Below are positions 46,080 through 58,144 of a DNA stretch of 64,000 nucleotides, in pieces (positions within the stretch are counted from its first letter, which is position 1; every line of letters begins with the position of its first letter). A program made the position numbers and the translations under genes. The notes under the pieces were generated by a model that did not search any database, was not told the origin of the DNA, and was given only the letters and a program-made list of their open reading frames with translations. The stretch comes from Rhopalosiphum padi (taxonomy: Eukaryota > Arthropoda > Insecta > Hemiptera > Aphididae): the NCBI RefSeq assembly GCF_020882245.1, contig NC_083599.1:24128865-24192864 (forward strand), given 5' to 3'.

Positions 46080-46615
46080 TTAAGGGGCCTCGATATGGTT
46101 TTTATTTATGGGACAACATTTAGACAATTCATAATCTCGTCTTAGCCAACCGAGATCTATGCGTTAGTAGTAAATGATTATTACTTATTAGTGTAAGTGA
46201 AATGCAAGCGGGTTCCGGCTGGGATCATCGACGGTTGCCACTCTCGTACGAATTTTACGTCAACTTACTTATTGATTTGACAAAATTAAAGTTATTTAAC
46301 GTGGTCCGATCTTAATTCTGAAAAAATATTTAGATTCACCAGAAAAATGTCTGTAGATCGTATGAAACATTTCGGTTTTAATTTTAAATTTAATATTATG
46401 ATTTGAAAAAATTTCATATTTTCAAGTTTTTATTACCACTTTATTAGAATATAAGATTTAATTTTTAAAAAGTATTGCGTACGATTAATAGACAATTTTC
46501 TGCAAAGTTCAGAATATTTTTCAGAATCAAAATCGTAGATCTTAAACTAACTTTAATTTTATCAAAACATTACGTCTTTTAAGCTCAAATTGGACGGCAG
46601 TAGAGAAGTCCCCTA
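46080..46615. mobile_element. TTAAGGGGCC MITE, copy 2
   Basis: The left end TTAAGGGGCC is intact, while the right end is degraded (AAGTCCCCTA). The internal inverted pair around ATCGTACG-like words is kept. Confidence 0.6.
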
Positions 46616-46649
46616 TCTATATAATGCAATATTTACTGTGTACTATACT

Positions 46650-47390
46650 ATTATTATGATTTTTTTTAGGTATTTGAATAATATTGCAAGTTCCAATACT
46701 ATAAATTATTAATACTATTCATAAAAGTTTTATAAAATGTTTGTGATTTATACTTAAGGTTCAAAAATCTAATACAAGGTTATCCATAAGTTTTCCTTCA
46801 AGTAATTGTAAAAAATAATTCTAGCGTCGTTAAAGAAAAAATTTTATGAGCTTAAGAAATTTAATTTTTTACGAAATCGCGTAAAATAACGATATATTAT
46901 AATTTAAATAAAGGTAATAATATCATATATCCTGCTAAAGTGCTAATAGCTAATTACCATTTACTGACAAATCATCTCCGTTCAGAATCGTTTTTCGTAT
47001 TCAATGATATCAGTCGTTGCATTCAAATTTAACACATCCATTATAGTGACCAGTGACCTACTCTCCATCTCTACTATACAGCAGAGCGATACCCACTTGC
47101 CCACTTTGTATATATATATTATATACATTATACGAACACCAATACACCATGATACAGAACAATTAAACTGTAAACCTTGGAACCCAGTGGAGGGTCACTT
47201 AAGGGTTCTACAAAACTTAAGTTTTTTATCAAAATATTAAAGAAAAATATCAATGGGAAAAAGTTGTATTAATCATGCACATTTAAATAGTAGTCAGTTA
47301 CAGTAAAAATGTTCGTAAAATAAATAATATAAAATAATTACCGTGTTGGTATTTTTATCTTTTGCTACCGCTTATATAGTTATATGTGTG
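46650..47390. other. AT-rich spacer
   Basis: A short stretch (46750-46820, AATACAAGGTTATCCATAAG) also occurs at 31525-31570. No gene was recognised. Confidence 0.4.
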
Positions 47391-47397
47391 GCATTAC

Positions 47398-47576
47398 ACA
47401 AAGAGTGTCAATACAAGCCACAAACCCTAGATGAATTAAAGGACGAGATCACACGAGTTGTGGGTGAAGTTCCGGGACAGATGCTGACTGACGCGATGGA
47501 CTCGTTTCGGGAGCGCCTGCATTCATGCATTGCGGCTCAAGGGCGCCATATGACTGACATTATTTTTAAAACCTAA
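47398..47576 (+). pseudogene. C-terminal remnant of a mariner/Tc1-type transposase
   Basis: The frame ECQYKPQTLDELKDEITRVV, then MLTDAMDSFRERLHSCIAAQ and GRHMTDIIFKT with a stop, matches the usual C-terminal helix pair of mariner-like transposases (P-x-T/S-LxELK...; FRxRLxxCI..xGxHxxxIIF). The catalytic domain is absent upstream. A probable terminal sequence, CTGACGGACCCTGTATA, lies at about 47690-47706. This is an old, 5'-truncated copy. Confidence 0.75.
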
Positions 47577-47709
47577 ATTTTGTTACAGTAAAAAAAAATT
47601 GCATATGTTTCTACATTTTTTGATGAAATAAAAATTATTTTACAGAAATTACTTTTAGTGTAGTATTATTTCGAAAAACATGCGTTTGTTCTGACGGACC
47701 CTGTATAAA

Positions 47710-48480
47710 AATTAGTATTAATGAAAAATATTGAATATACTGCAAGTACCTAATAGCACAAAAAATAATATTAAGCAAGTCTTATACGTATTTATCAACT
47801 AAATTATTCAAAGACTTTAACTCTGTGTCTCTGTACAACAATTATTTCATAGAAATATTATTTATTTTACATATACAAATTTAATCAATTAGTTTTAAAC
47901 CAACGTCTTATTAAATAGTATACGACAGAAAAATAATACAGATTTTTACTACTAAAGCATAAAAATCAAATCTATGTTTTTCGTAAATAGGATGGAAGTT
48001 ATTAAATAAAGCCCAAACACATACCATTAATTGTAAATATTATACTAAATACAAAAAGTCTATTTATCAACTTAGTGTATGTGATGCAAATCTATTTAAT
48101 CATTCTAATAAATTATAGTAAAATTATTAAATAATAATGTAACTATTAATAATATGCTATGCTTTGCTTTTCACAGTTTTTTCATATTATATCCATTATA
48201 GGCATAGACAATACCTTTTTTTTTAATATTATAATAATAATTTATTTTTATTAATAGGTACCTACTCCAATTTCACCAATAAAAAGTTATTCTCAATAGT
48301 GATTATATTATATTTTATACAAATTGTAATTATATTTAAATGTACCATAATTATATCATTAGATATATCATTATAGGTATCCAATAAAAAAATTATTATT
48401 ATATTATTATTTATTAAAATATTTCAAAAGAAAGAGTGTTGGTCGATAAAAGAATCACTCTGTATATTTCATAAGTGCTA
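47710..48480. other. AT-rich spacer
   Basis: No coding or repeat structure was recognised. Confidence 0.4.
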
Positions 48481-48509
48481 AATATAAAAGATATCACTGC
48501 GCAGGAAAA

Positions 48510-48785
48510 ATGAAGGACACCGCCATCGTGATACAGCAAATTGGTTGGGGAGACAAGCGTCAAGCGACCGTGGCTAGAACAGTCAATGGAGGCGATGTTG
48601 GCGTCGGCGGTAGCAGAGGATCGACACCGGCTGTGACGGGGTCGACAACGAGGCGCAAGGAAGCAACAGCGTCGGCTGCCACTACCAAAAGCCAATCGAA
48701 AATGATGCTTAGGGAATTGTGCGTAGACAAGGAATATCTGGAACACTTGACAATAGATCCAAGTAATATAATTATTTCTAGATGA
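48510..48785 (+). CDS. Unrecognised 91-aa open frame
   Basis: The ATG lies in GGAAAAATGA. The protein begins MKDTAIVIQQIGWGDKRQAT, has a Gly/Ser/Thr-rich middle and ends KMMLRELCVDKEYLEHLTID. Its GC content is well above the surroundings and the C-terminal part looks like a helical segment, which favours a real exon. A GTAATA at about 48760 could be a donor, making this a first coding exon of a longer gene. The opposite strand is also open, as expected for GC-rich DNA. I do not recognise it. Confidence 0.4.
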   Translation: MKDTAIVIQQIGWGDKRQATVARTVNGGDVGVGGSRGSTPAVTGSTTRRKEATASAATTKSQSKMMLRELCVDKEYLEHLTIDPSNIIISR

Positions 48786-48849
48786 CACAGTAGACATTTT
48801 TTCTAATATTTTAAAACGTCGCATATTAAGCAGCAGAAAATGTGTTATA

Positions 48850-49800
48850 AATAATTATATTGTATAAATATTAAATAAGCAATTAAAATAATTGATTTCT
48901 ATAAGTAAAAGTGTTAGACTAGAAACTGGCTGACGCTTAAACAATAATCATATATTTATAACACGTATAAAAATTTGTGTAATTTTTTAGGATCGCCTTT
49001 TGATTGATGTATTTTTTTAAATGTTTGAGGTTCTCGTATGCAACAGTTAACATTTCAAAATAATATGAACTCAAATAATAATAATAAGTACAAATAGTTA
49101 AAACTCTCTTAGTATTAGTTAACTATATACTCTCCGAGGCGAAAGATGGCATTAGTTTTTTGAAAAGCCGAGAAGAATTCTGGAAACAACAAAAACTTAT
49201 TAATTAGTTTTCTGAGATAGATCCTAGATCGAAATGAATTAGATATAGTTGTACTTAAAGTTTAGGTTAAATACCAATATTAATTAAATAATTTTAATTT
49301 TTTTTTATTTATCTATTAGTAAATGTAATAATGCATAATACCTATAATTTATAAGGCTATAACAAATAAACAAATTAGATTTATAAAGTAATTTCTTTTT
49401 ACTTTTATGCTGATTTTAATCGAAGCGAGGATTTTATTCGTTTAACAATGTTCTTTTTTTTTTTTTTACCTACGGCATATTTTTTAGGGTTTTTTGAATG
49501 AGAAAATATAACAAAAAACATCAGTAGATAAATTGAGAATATTTAATATCAGTTTTTGACTATGCCAATTTTTGCCATTGTAAAAGCATATTTTTGAATA
49601 TTTTTTAAGAAAATGAAGCGTCTTATATATACATATATAGTGTTAGAAGTCTGAAATATTTCACAAAAATGTGAAACATCATATTTTTTTTTAATACTAA
49701 TATTGGTGTTATGTATTTATTTATTAATTAATTAATAATAAATAATAACATAGTTCATAAATTGTATCTTTAATCATTCATATTAGTATTTAATAACTGT
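48850..49800. other. AT-rich spacer
   Basis: No supported feature; some long T and A runs (around 49450 and 49690). Confidence 0.4.
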
Positions 49801-49811
49801 GCGAATCCACT

Positions 49812-49971
49812 ACTTGCCCAGCAAGATTATTTTAAAAAAACTCATAGAAAATTTGCTAAAGACAGTGATAATGAGCTACAATTTCTACCAGCAATTGAAT
49901 ATGAAGTCAATGTTTATGAGAATGACGGTAAAAATTCTATGCATGCATACCATGCGGGTCGAGTAATGTGA
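49812..49971 (+). pseudogene. Unrecognised coding fragment
   Basis: An open stretch reads LLAQQDYFKKTHRKFAKDSD, then NELQFLPAIEYEVNVYENDG, KNSMHAYHAGRVM and a stop. The composition is protein-like and unlike the AT-rich background. TTGCCCAG just before QDYF could be an acceptor. No start codon or neighbouring exon was found. Confidence 0.35.
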
Positions 49972-50197
49972 ATTTAATAAGGACTGTGGAGTGGAGCGCG
50001 CCCGAATGTTTAAGCACATAACATATATTATTATCAAAATATCAAAAACGCACTACGCACATTTATTAATTATTATTATTTTTTTTATAAAAGTACCTAT
50101 CAATCTTTTGCCAGTTATATTAATTTGCCTATAAACCTATTTATATATTTCCGAAGTCATATTTAAATTCGCTATGCGATTATAATATTTATAATAT

Positions 50198-51343
50198 TTA
50201 GTATTTCAAAAGATATAAACATGTAATAAATATTCAAAATAATTAGTTATTTTTATTAAACCTATTCCCTGTAATAAGTGTTTATAAAACAGAAAATATC
50301 ATCTCCAACTAAGTTAAAAAAAGTTGTCAATAGATTTATTCGCTAGCTCTAAGCATTCATATATAAAGGATAAAATGTTTTCTAAATTTATAATTATACT
50401 ACCCATGTGCAACCATATAAGAAATTATCTTTATGTTATTTCTTTCACTTCAATACTACACCAATACACTACAATAAGTATGTTTTTTAATATGGCCTCA
50501 TTTACGACATAAATATTTTTAATAATTATGAATCTAATATATTATAAAACAGTAATATATTTAAAAGTTGATACAATTAATATATTTGTACATTGTACAC
50601 AGTTTAGTCTATACAACAAAATAGTAGATATCAAACTATTGGTTATACCATTTCACTAATTTTATTAAAATACTTAACTAATTTTGAACATTATTTACTT
50701 TTTAAATTAAAATATTATGCTTAATTATATACAATTATATATTTGAAGATAATAAACTAGATTTTATCATATTTTGTATAATATGATACTTAAATTAAAA
50801 ATACATAGTATATTTACAGTTATCATTTGATTACACCCAAAATCTTTCTATCCTCGATCAAAACTAGTACAATTATCAACTATATAATATTATGTTATAC
50901 ATTTTTAATTTTTTTTTAATATTATTAAAGAATATAATTATCAAAATTATCAATTTTTATCATCTTAAATTATAATAAGAAAAATATTTGTATAAAAATT
51001 TAAAAAATATCTTGTAAGAAACTTCATACTTTTTATACAATAAAAGCGGACTATTTTAATATCACATATATAAATATATATAATCAGATAATTTACCATG
51101 GTTAATAAAAAAATATATAATATAAAAAAAAAAAAAAAAATTATTGTAATATAAACTATTGTTCACAATAATAAACTTTTTCATTGTTTTATTTGCTTAT
51201 AGTTGTAGTACAATTAATTAATTGTTGGATTCGTGATAAAACAATGAATAGTAGCAATAATCGAATATGTAATTTACTTTTGACCACTTATTTAATAAAT
51301 AATTATACTTATACTTTCATATACATATATATATAAATATGGC
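50198..51343. repeat. 3' flank of LRR1, duplicated at 54.96-56.15 kb
   Basis: The sequence aligns in the same order and orientation with 54960-56140 with numerous substitutions and small indels. It includes the minus-strand AATAAA signal (51188-51193) of LRR1. No other gene was seen. Confidence 0.6.
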
Positions 51344-53948
51344 TTATACTAATCTTTTACAATTATTTTTATTACTACAAACCATAAATTGCCCTGGTTC
51401 AAACCTGTCTCCATATAGTATTGAATGTACTATCATATCTTTAAAACCTACTTGACAGTATTCTGGTAGTGTCCATCTCTTACACTTATTACAACGACCC
51501 ATTACATTAAAGTATATCCATAGTGTACGAGGTATATCTTGTCTCTTAAACGTTACACAATTATCCATCAAACTGTATAATGACAAATGACTAAGTGATG
51601 GTACAGCATTTTCAGCATCGTTTTTTTGTTTAGTTGTTAATTCAATCATATATTTATGTAAGTGATCATCATCCGGTGAAACTGTACCAATAATTAGGTT
51701 ATTTGATATGTCCATTAAGGCAAACAATCTCTTAATACAATAAGGAAGGTATACTAACTTATTGTCAGCAACAAACAAGGATTTGAGATTCTTAACTTCA
51801 CAAATGATTTCAGGCAAATATGTCTGGAAAAAAAAAATTTATTTTTAATTTTTCATTAGATTAAAATTAAAATTTATTTTGTATATAAAATAAAGCATGG
51901 TTTTTACATAATAATAATAAATAACAAAAAGATTAATTCATTTTTGTCTTTTTAGAATTATAAATCAAGAGCCTGAAATTATATACATTTGCAAGTGCTT
52001 TGAAATGTTCATATAACACTAATTGTAAATACCAAGTTTGATTTTTCATATTTGGAAGATTCATGTATTTAACATCAGATAAATCTATAAATTTACTAAT
52101 TAACTTTTTAAATTAGAGGTCTATTTGTATTGTTTTTCTATCCCATATATAACATAAGTATCAGATGTGCATTTAGTAGAACTAATCTTGCCTTGTTGTT
52201 TTAATATTAAATCGAATTAACCTACCATCAAAATTAAAGTTGAATATATTATTTGTTTTTATTTTGGATTTTTTTTTAATGTTTTAATTTTTTATAGATA
52301 TAGATATATCATCATTTTTAAATTGCATTATTTTACATGCTTATAACTTGTATAAAAATTGAAAAGTTAAAACACGTCAAAATACAAACACAGATAATGT
52401 TTGATATTTCACAATTCACTATAATATTTATGCTAACAATACTAGATTTGTTTTGTTGAAAGAAAATTATACATGTTACAGAAAAAAAACTAATAGTGAA
52501 CTAACACAACAACCTAATAAATATGAAAAAATAAATACATTTTATTTAAATTTAAAAAAAAAAATGAACAGTAAATATTATTGTTATTATTGTTAATAAA
52601 ATAATGTTATCATTAGTTGAGTTAATAGAATATTGCAATTAATGATTTAAATCAAAAATTGTTTTGATTTTAAATAGGTATTTGAGTATTTATTATTGTA
52701 AACTAGTTATATTTATAAGTTCAAACTGATTTTCCTGATATAAGTAATAGACATTTTTTCATAGTCTCATCGAACACTTACATTAAATATAAATAAAATT
52801 ATTATAACTGCATATTCATATCATCACTTTTTCTTTACATCATATAGTATTAATTTTTAAATACATATAATTCCAAGTTTTAGATTAATAATAAAAGATA
52901 AAGAATAATGCATTTTTAGATTTTTACCTAAATTCTCAAAATTAATATTTTTTTTAAATAATCTTTTCATGTACAATACACAATAATCATTATAACCTAT
53001 AACAATATCACCAAGTATACTAAAGTAATAATAATACTTATTGAGTATCGAATAGGTAGATGCAACAGTAAAATATGCATTCAAAACACAATGCATTTGA
53101 AAATAATATAAAAAATTATATAACTACCTACAGTTAATCAGTGCATTGGACAATGAAATAACAGAAGAAAATCATAAAAGTTTATAAAAGTGCATTGTAA
53201 AAAAGACAATTATTAGAGATAAGTAGTAATAAATTTACTAAATTACCAGTTTATTGTTGGTTGCAAATAAAGTTTCTAGACTTTTTAGGTACATTATTTC
53301 AAATGGCAATCTTGTTAGGCCAATCGAATTAATTTTTAAAGTTGTTAATGTACCGCAAATTACTGTCATGGACATCCAATCCCAAAAGGTATCTTGATTG
53401 ATAGGAAGTTTACTACCCGTTATGTCGAGATATTCAATTGGTAAATGACCAATTTCTACAGGGATCGTTGGCAAATCACAGTTTTTCATCGTAAGTGTGG
53501 TCAAATTTCGCATGTTCAACAGACGGTTATCAAAACGATCAACAGATACAAACTCGACAGCCAATGGATCAAAATGATTCATAACGGCTTTTGTAGAAAA
53601 TACCAACTTGGGTATTCGACGTGTTTCGACGTTCACTTTTTTCCCTTTAATAATTTCCTTAATTTGATAGCACAACAAGTTAAGCAATAACATGTATTGG
53701 GTATCTATCGACAATAATTGTTTGGGCTCTTTGAACTCCAATCCCAACTTGCCTTCTGCAACGAATTCATGGTTTATTTTACTCAACATTGCCAAGTCGA
53801 AGTATGCATCATGCGGATACAAACTGTTCCACACGCACAGATAATAGTCAGAGGCATCGCATGTAGTCCTCACACACGATAAGAGCGGCAGCGGGTTCGA
53901 CTGTGGATCGTTTAAATCTTGCATAGTAAGCATACACCGGACGTACAT
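51344..53948 (-). CDS. LRR1: Leucine-rich repeat protein 1 (CRL2 substrate receptor)
   Basis: Exon 1 is 53948-53247 and exon 2 is 51823-51344, joined across a 1423-bp intron (AAACTG|GTAATT ... TTTTCCAG|ACATAT). The joint restores a leucine-rich repeat: LETLFATNNKLTYLPEII. The product has 393 residues, close to the roughly 410 of vertebrate LRR1. Residues 1-125 form the PH-like N-terminal domain (KINHEFVAEGKLGLEFKEPK). About residues 150-275 are LRRs (NLTTLTMKNCDLPTIPVEIG, SLETLFATNN, NLKSLFVADNKLVYLPYCI). The C-terminus has Cys pairs (RCNKCKRW, YC, VCSNKNNCK) that may bind zinc. LRR1 recruits substrates to CUL2 ubiquitin ligase and is needed to unload the replicative helicase at termination. 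I chose the ATG at 53948 because MYVRC aligns with known starts; an open frame extends upstream without an ATG. The poly(A) signal is at 51188-51193. Confidence 0.9.
51824..53246 (-). other. LRR1 intron
   Basis: This AT-rich intron has no inserted element that I recognise. The donor is GTAATT and the acceptor TTTTTTTTCCAG. Confidence 0.8.
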
Positions 53949-53990
53949 CGTTATTATAGGAATACAATACGCACGTTCGCGATCAATCAA

Positions 53991-54959
53991 AAACGAAGTC
54001 TTCTGTTTACTGTTTACATAAAAATATAAAATCCAAGATGGTCGTATAACACTATAACATATTTTTTCCGATTTCAGTTATCGGTATTACAGCGTTTCGT
54101 GGGAAATAAAAGTTATCATGAACCAAGATTAGACTACTATCTCAGTGATAAGTATTCAACAAAGTGGTGGCAGCACTGAATCAGTTAATCGTTGTTTTAT
54201 TTTTATTTTTTACGCCCTCCATTCTTACACCGATGCGGTTATGAAGGTAAAATAAAGTGCTGCTCGATATTATAATTTGAAGGTGGGCCAGCGTCTTATG
54301 GTGGAACGTACAACGTATTAACCACAAATGTACAATTCTCAAGAATATATTAGGTATAAAATATTTTCGACATAAGTAACCAAATAAGTTATTTCTATTT
54401 CAAGTTACGCTTATACTTATTTAAAATGTTTATATTTATAAACAGCTAATAATATTATATATTATTGTCAATAGACTAAAGAGTTGTAGGAGGTCACTTT
54501 TTGTTCTCAGTTCTCGCTACACACGCAAGACTTACAAATCACAGTAGGTATTGAATATTGTGTTACATTTTTTGTGTAATTATGATGTGATATCAGTAAA
54601 TTACGTAAATTTTTTTGATTCAATTACCTACTAAATTATTTAATTTTTACAATACCTACCTTCTGTCCAATTTTCTGGGCTTAATATTATTTATGAATTT
54701 CATTATTTCAAACCATATTAATGGCAATTTATTATTGACAATATATATTTAAAAAAAATAACTTTTATCAAGTTAATTGAAAATTTCCATATAATTAACT
54801 TAACTGTTAGAAAAAATATTAGATCGACTATTTATTTTAAACTTTTCAAAATGTTTTCTATCAACTTAACTTAATTCAGTTTTATTGACTTGCATAGGCT
54901 TGTTAAAATTGGTATTGAAATTTTCAAAATATCCTGATGTGTTAAACAATGAATAGATT
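53991..54959. other. LRR1 upstream region
   Basis: It presumably contains the LRR1 promoter. No TATA box at a convincing distance, no other gene and no repeat copy were recognised. Confidence 0.4.
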
Positions 54960-56325
54960 AGTATTTCAAAAGACATGAGCATGTAATAAATATTTTAAAT
55001 AATAAATTAATTCATCCAATGTATTTCTTATAACTGTTTATAAAACAAAAACCAATATCTTCATTTAAGTTAAAAGAGTTGTCAACAGATTTGGCCAAGA
55101 TCTAAGCTCTCATACGTTTAGTCTCATGTATAAAAAAAAAACAATTTATAAATTTATAATTATACCAAATTCTTTTATGTACATCTGTGCAAGAAATTAT
55201 ATTTATTTTATTCCACTATGCTACCAAACCAATACACTCCAAGAAGTAAGTTTTTAATATTATGACCTCATTTATGACATAAATATTTTTAATAATTAGG
55301 AATCTAATATGTTATTAAACAGTAATATATTTAAAAGTAAATTTAATTGATATATGTTTGTTGTTTGTACACTATACATAGTTTAGTCTATACAGTAAAA
55401 TAGTAGATGTCAAACTATAAGTAATACCATTTCACTAATTTTATAAAAATATTTTATTAATTTTGAACCTTATGTACTTTTCAAATTAAAATTATGCTTA
55501 ATTATATACATTTTAAAATAATAAACTAGATTTTATCATATTTTGTGCAACATGACACTTAAATTAAAAATACATAGTACATTTACAGTTATTGTTTGGT
55601 TAACTGCACAAAAATTTCTATTATTAATGAAAATTAAGACAAATAATTGACTATATTATGCAATACATTTTTTAAATATTACCTATTAAAGAATAATTTT
55701 TTTCATCTTAAATTATAATAAGAAAAATATTTGTAAAATATTTTTGTATAAAAATTTAAAAAATATATTGTAACGAGAATCATACTTTTATATAATCCAA
55801 ATTGGCTAATTAAATGTCACAACGTGTTTATTATAAATATATGATCAGAAAATCTACTTAATATTAAATATACAAAGGGGTGCAAATCAAATTTTTGTTA
55901 GTTACAATTAATACAAATAAAAAATAAAAAATGAACATTTATTTATTAATTATTGTTCAAAATAATTAACTTTTTCATTTTTTTATTTGTTTATAGTTTT
56001 AGTACAATGAGTAAATTATTGGTTTCATGAAAAAACAATGATTGATAGCGATAATTGAATATGTAATTTACTTATATGACTGCTTAATTAATAAATTATT
56101 ATACCAATATTTCATATATATATATATGACTTATACTAAAACTGTCTACAGTTACTTAGAATACTACAATACATTAATTGAATTACTATATCGTTCTCAT
56201 CATCAGCATCAAGTGAGGGAAATGTATAACTTATTAGAGAGAAATCAGATAGTATCCACACATTACAACGAACCACTAAATTAAAGTACATCCAGTGTAT
56301 GAGGTATATCTTGTCTCTTGAATTA
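54960..56325 (-). pseudogene. Diverged duplicate of the LRR1 3' end and flank
   Basis: The order and sequence follow 50198-51545. The last part keeps fragments of LRR1 exon 2: about 56180-56215 (ATTGAATTACTATATCGTTC, CATCATCAGCATCA) and 56259-56325, where ATTACAACGA, AAAGTACATCCAGTGTATGA and GGTATATCTTGTCTCTT match 51496-51545. The coding frame is destroyed by deletions. The copy ends at 56325, where LINE sequence starts. Confidence 0.65.
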
Positions 56326-56700
56326 TTAGATTTCTCAATTTCCTATAATAATATATTAATTAAATTAACATGCATTTACAGATCACCCAGTTTGAATAAA
56401 ATTGATTTTATTGATAATCTAGAAGACTTTTTAAACAATTACTCCAAATTCCAATCACATATTATTTGTGGAGACATAAATTTAAATATTAAGATCGAAG
56501 ACATCATTTGTATTAAATACCTTAATGTAGTTAGTAGTTATGGATTTAAAGCATGTATTAATGGCACTACACGTATATAGTTTTGGCAATAGTAACACAT
56601 GTATTGATCATATATTCATTAAAAACAAACAGGCTTTTAATCATATTTATGAATAAATATACCAAAGTGCTATTACAGATCATTACAGTACTATAAAATA
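56326..56700 (+). mobile_element. LINE endonuclease-domain fragment
   Basis: The frame reads ILIKLTCIYRSPSLNKIDFI, then LEDFLNNYSKFQSHIICGDI and NLNI, YLNVVSSYGFKACINGTTRI. These are motifs of the apurinic-type endonuclease of non-LTR retrotransposons (YRSPS, the catalytic GDxNxN, and the GF..xIxxxTRI block). A frameshift at 56578 follows, then NTCIDHIFIKN and SAITDHYST, the final catalytic DH motifs. The reverse transcriptase is absent. The spacing suggests a Jockey/CR1-like clade, which is uncertain. Confidence 0.8.
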
Positions 56701-56734
56701 TAAAGTAATATAAAATCATTTTATAAAATAAAAC

Positions 56735-56928
56735 AGAAAAAAGTCTGTAGATCGTACGAAACATTTCGGTTTTAATTTTAAATTTAATATTATGATTTGA
56801 AAAAATTCATATTTTCAAGTTTTTATTTCATCTTATTAAATAAGATTTAATTTTTAAAAAGTATTCCGTACGATCTATGGACAATTTTCTGCAAAGTTCA
56901 GAATCAAAATCGTACATCTTAAACTAAC
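56735..56928. mobile_element. TTAAGGGGCC MITE fragment
   Basis: Only the inner inverted region is kept (GTCTGTAGATCGTACGAAAC to TTCTGCAAAGTTCAGAATC). It matches 46350-46530. Confidence 0.6.
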
Positions 56929-56930
56929 TT

Positions 56931-57228
56931 TATGCGCGCTGCCACCCTACCCGTTTACCATCGACGTTCGACGGCGTGATATATATATATATAATATATA
57001 TCATTCGTTCGTTGACCCGGTGCCGTATGCGGATATTAATAGGACGATATTATTTTATATTGTATATATATATATTTATATTGGCACGTCCATAGTGTGT
57101 ATTGACAATTATTGTGTTGTGGACGTAAAAATCGTTTATTTTGTTGGTGTCACACGTCTTCCATCTGTGGCGCTCACCGTGGGCCGTGTTGTTCGCGAGG
57201 TACGACTGCAGTGCCCCCCACATTACAG
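56931..57228. repeat. Inverted copy of the CpG-rich island
   Basis: It is the reverse complement of about 11632-11932, including the TA microsatellite and GGCACGTCCA..GTGTGTATTGAC. It ends at CACATTACAG|GTACATT, a possible splice-site pair. Confidence 0.75.
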
Positions 57229-57254
57229 GTACATTATATACACAATGCTATTGC

Positions 57255-57912
57255 TATAGACCTCTGCTGATCGGTGAGCGTCGATAGAAAAAGATGTATG
57301 ATATCGTTTTTTATTTCAATTATACCAATAGGAATAAATAAATATTATACGAGTTACAATATATTTAATTATGATATAATCATTATACATTTAAAAACCC
57401 ATTATATGGATATATCTTAATAACTCATGTACACGATTAATGAAGTTTTTCGATTTACACAAGGTAAATAGAAATGTGATAGGTAGTAATTATTTCAAGC
57501 AATTTTTTTATTTATAACAAATTACAAAATTACATTTAAATAACGAATTTTATCTAAATTTTAACTTCAAATGTCTTTACAAAATTAAGTTATTGCTATA
57601 GTATAAGTTTAAGAGAGTAGTATGAAAAAACCAACTTACCGGCTAGTGTTACAGATCACCTAGAATATTATAGATGACCTGCAAACAATCCCAACTTGCT
57701 CGACCGAATGGAAACAATCCTAACCAACAAAATTACATATAACAATTATAATGATAAAAGGGTTGTACTTGAAGATAAAGTGCACAATTTAGCCCACGGT
57801 CATTATAGACTAGAGTAAGTAAATACAATTATTTTAAAATAGTTTTTAATATTTCAAAATTTATACAGGAACGAAGAGTTGACTGAAATGATAATTGAGA
57901 ATGAAAATTAGT
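57255..57912 (+). CDS. Repeat E with putative small gene G, copy 3
   Basis: Positions 57255-57652 match 25835-26239. The intact junction GTGTTACAGATCACCTAGAA here is the empty site of the MULE at 26240. Downstream, the ATG at about 57708 opens METILTNKITYNNYN to HGHYRL, donor CTAGA|GTAAGT, acceptor TATACAG, then ENEELTEMIIENEN and a stop at about 57912. All splice signals are intact, so this is the best copy of G. The 157-aa gene that follows G elsewhere is missing here: homology ends at about 58010. Confidence 0.4.
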
Positions 57913-58144
57913 ATTTTATAATGCCTAACAATACTTAACTATAGCAAAAAAAAAAAAAATACCAATGTTAAAATATGATTATTGTTTATTAAATAATAAA
58001 AATACATTTGTTTATTAAAATAATTGTCTATGGGAATTATGATTACCACTAGGTTAGGCCGCAATTAGAGTATACGTCATATGCGTATAAAGTTTATATC
58101 GATTAGTTATGAATATCATTCATTTTTATTTCCAAAAATAAATT

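Noticed and set aside
53949..53990. Longer LRR1 start upstream of the chosen ATG
   Set aside because: The extra codons have no ATG; a TTG start would be non-canonical and the first ATG aligns with the family N-terminus.
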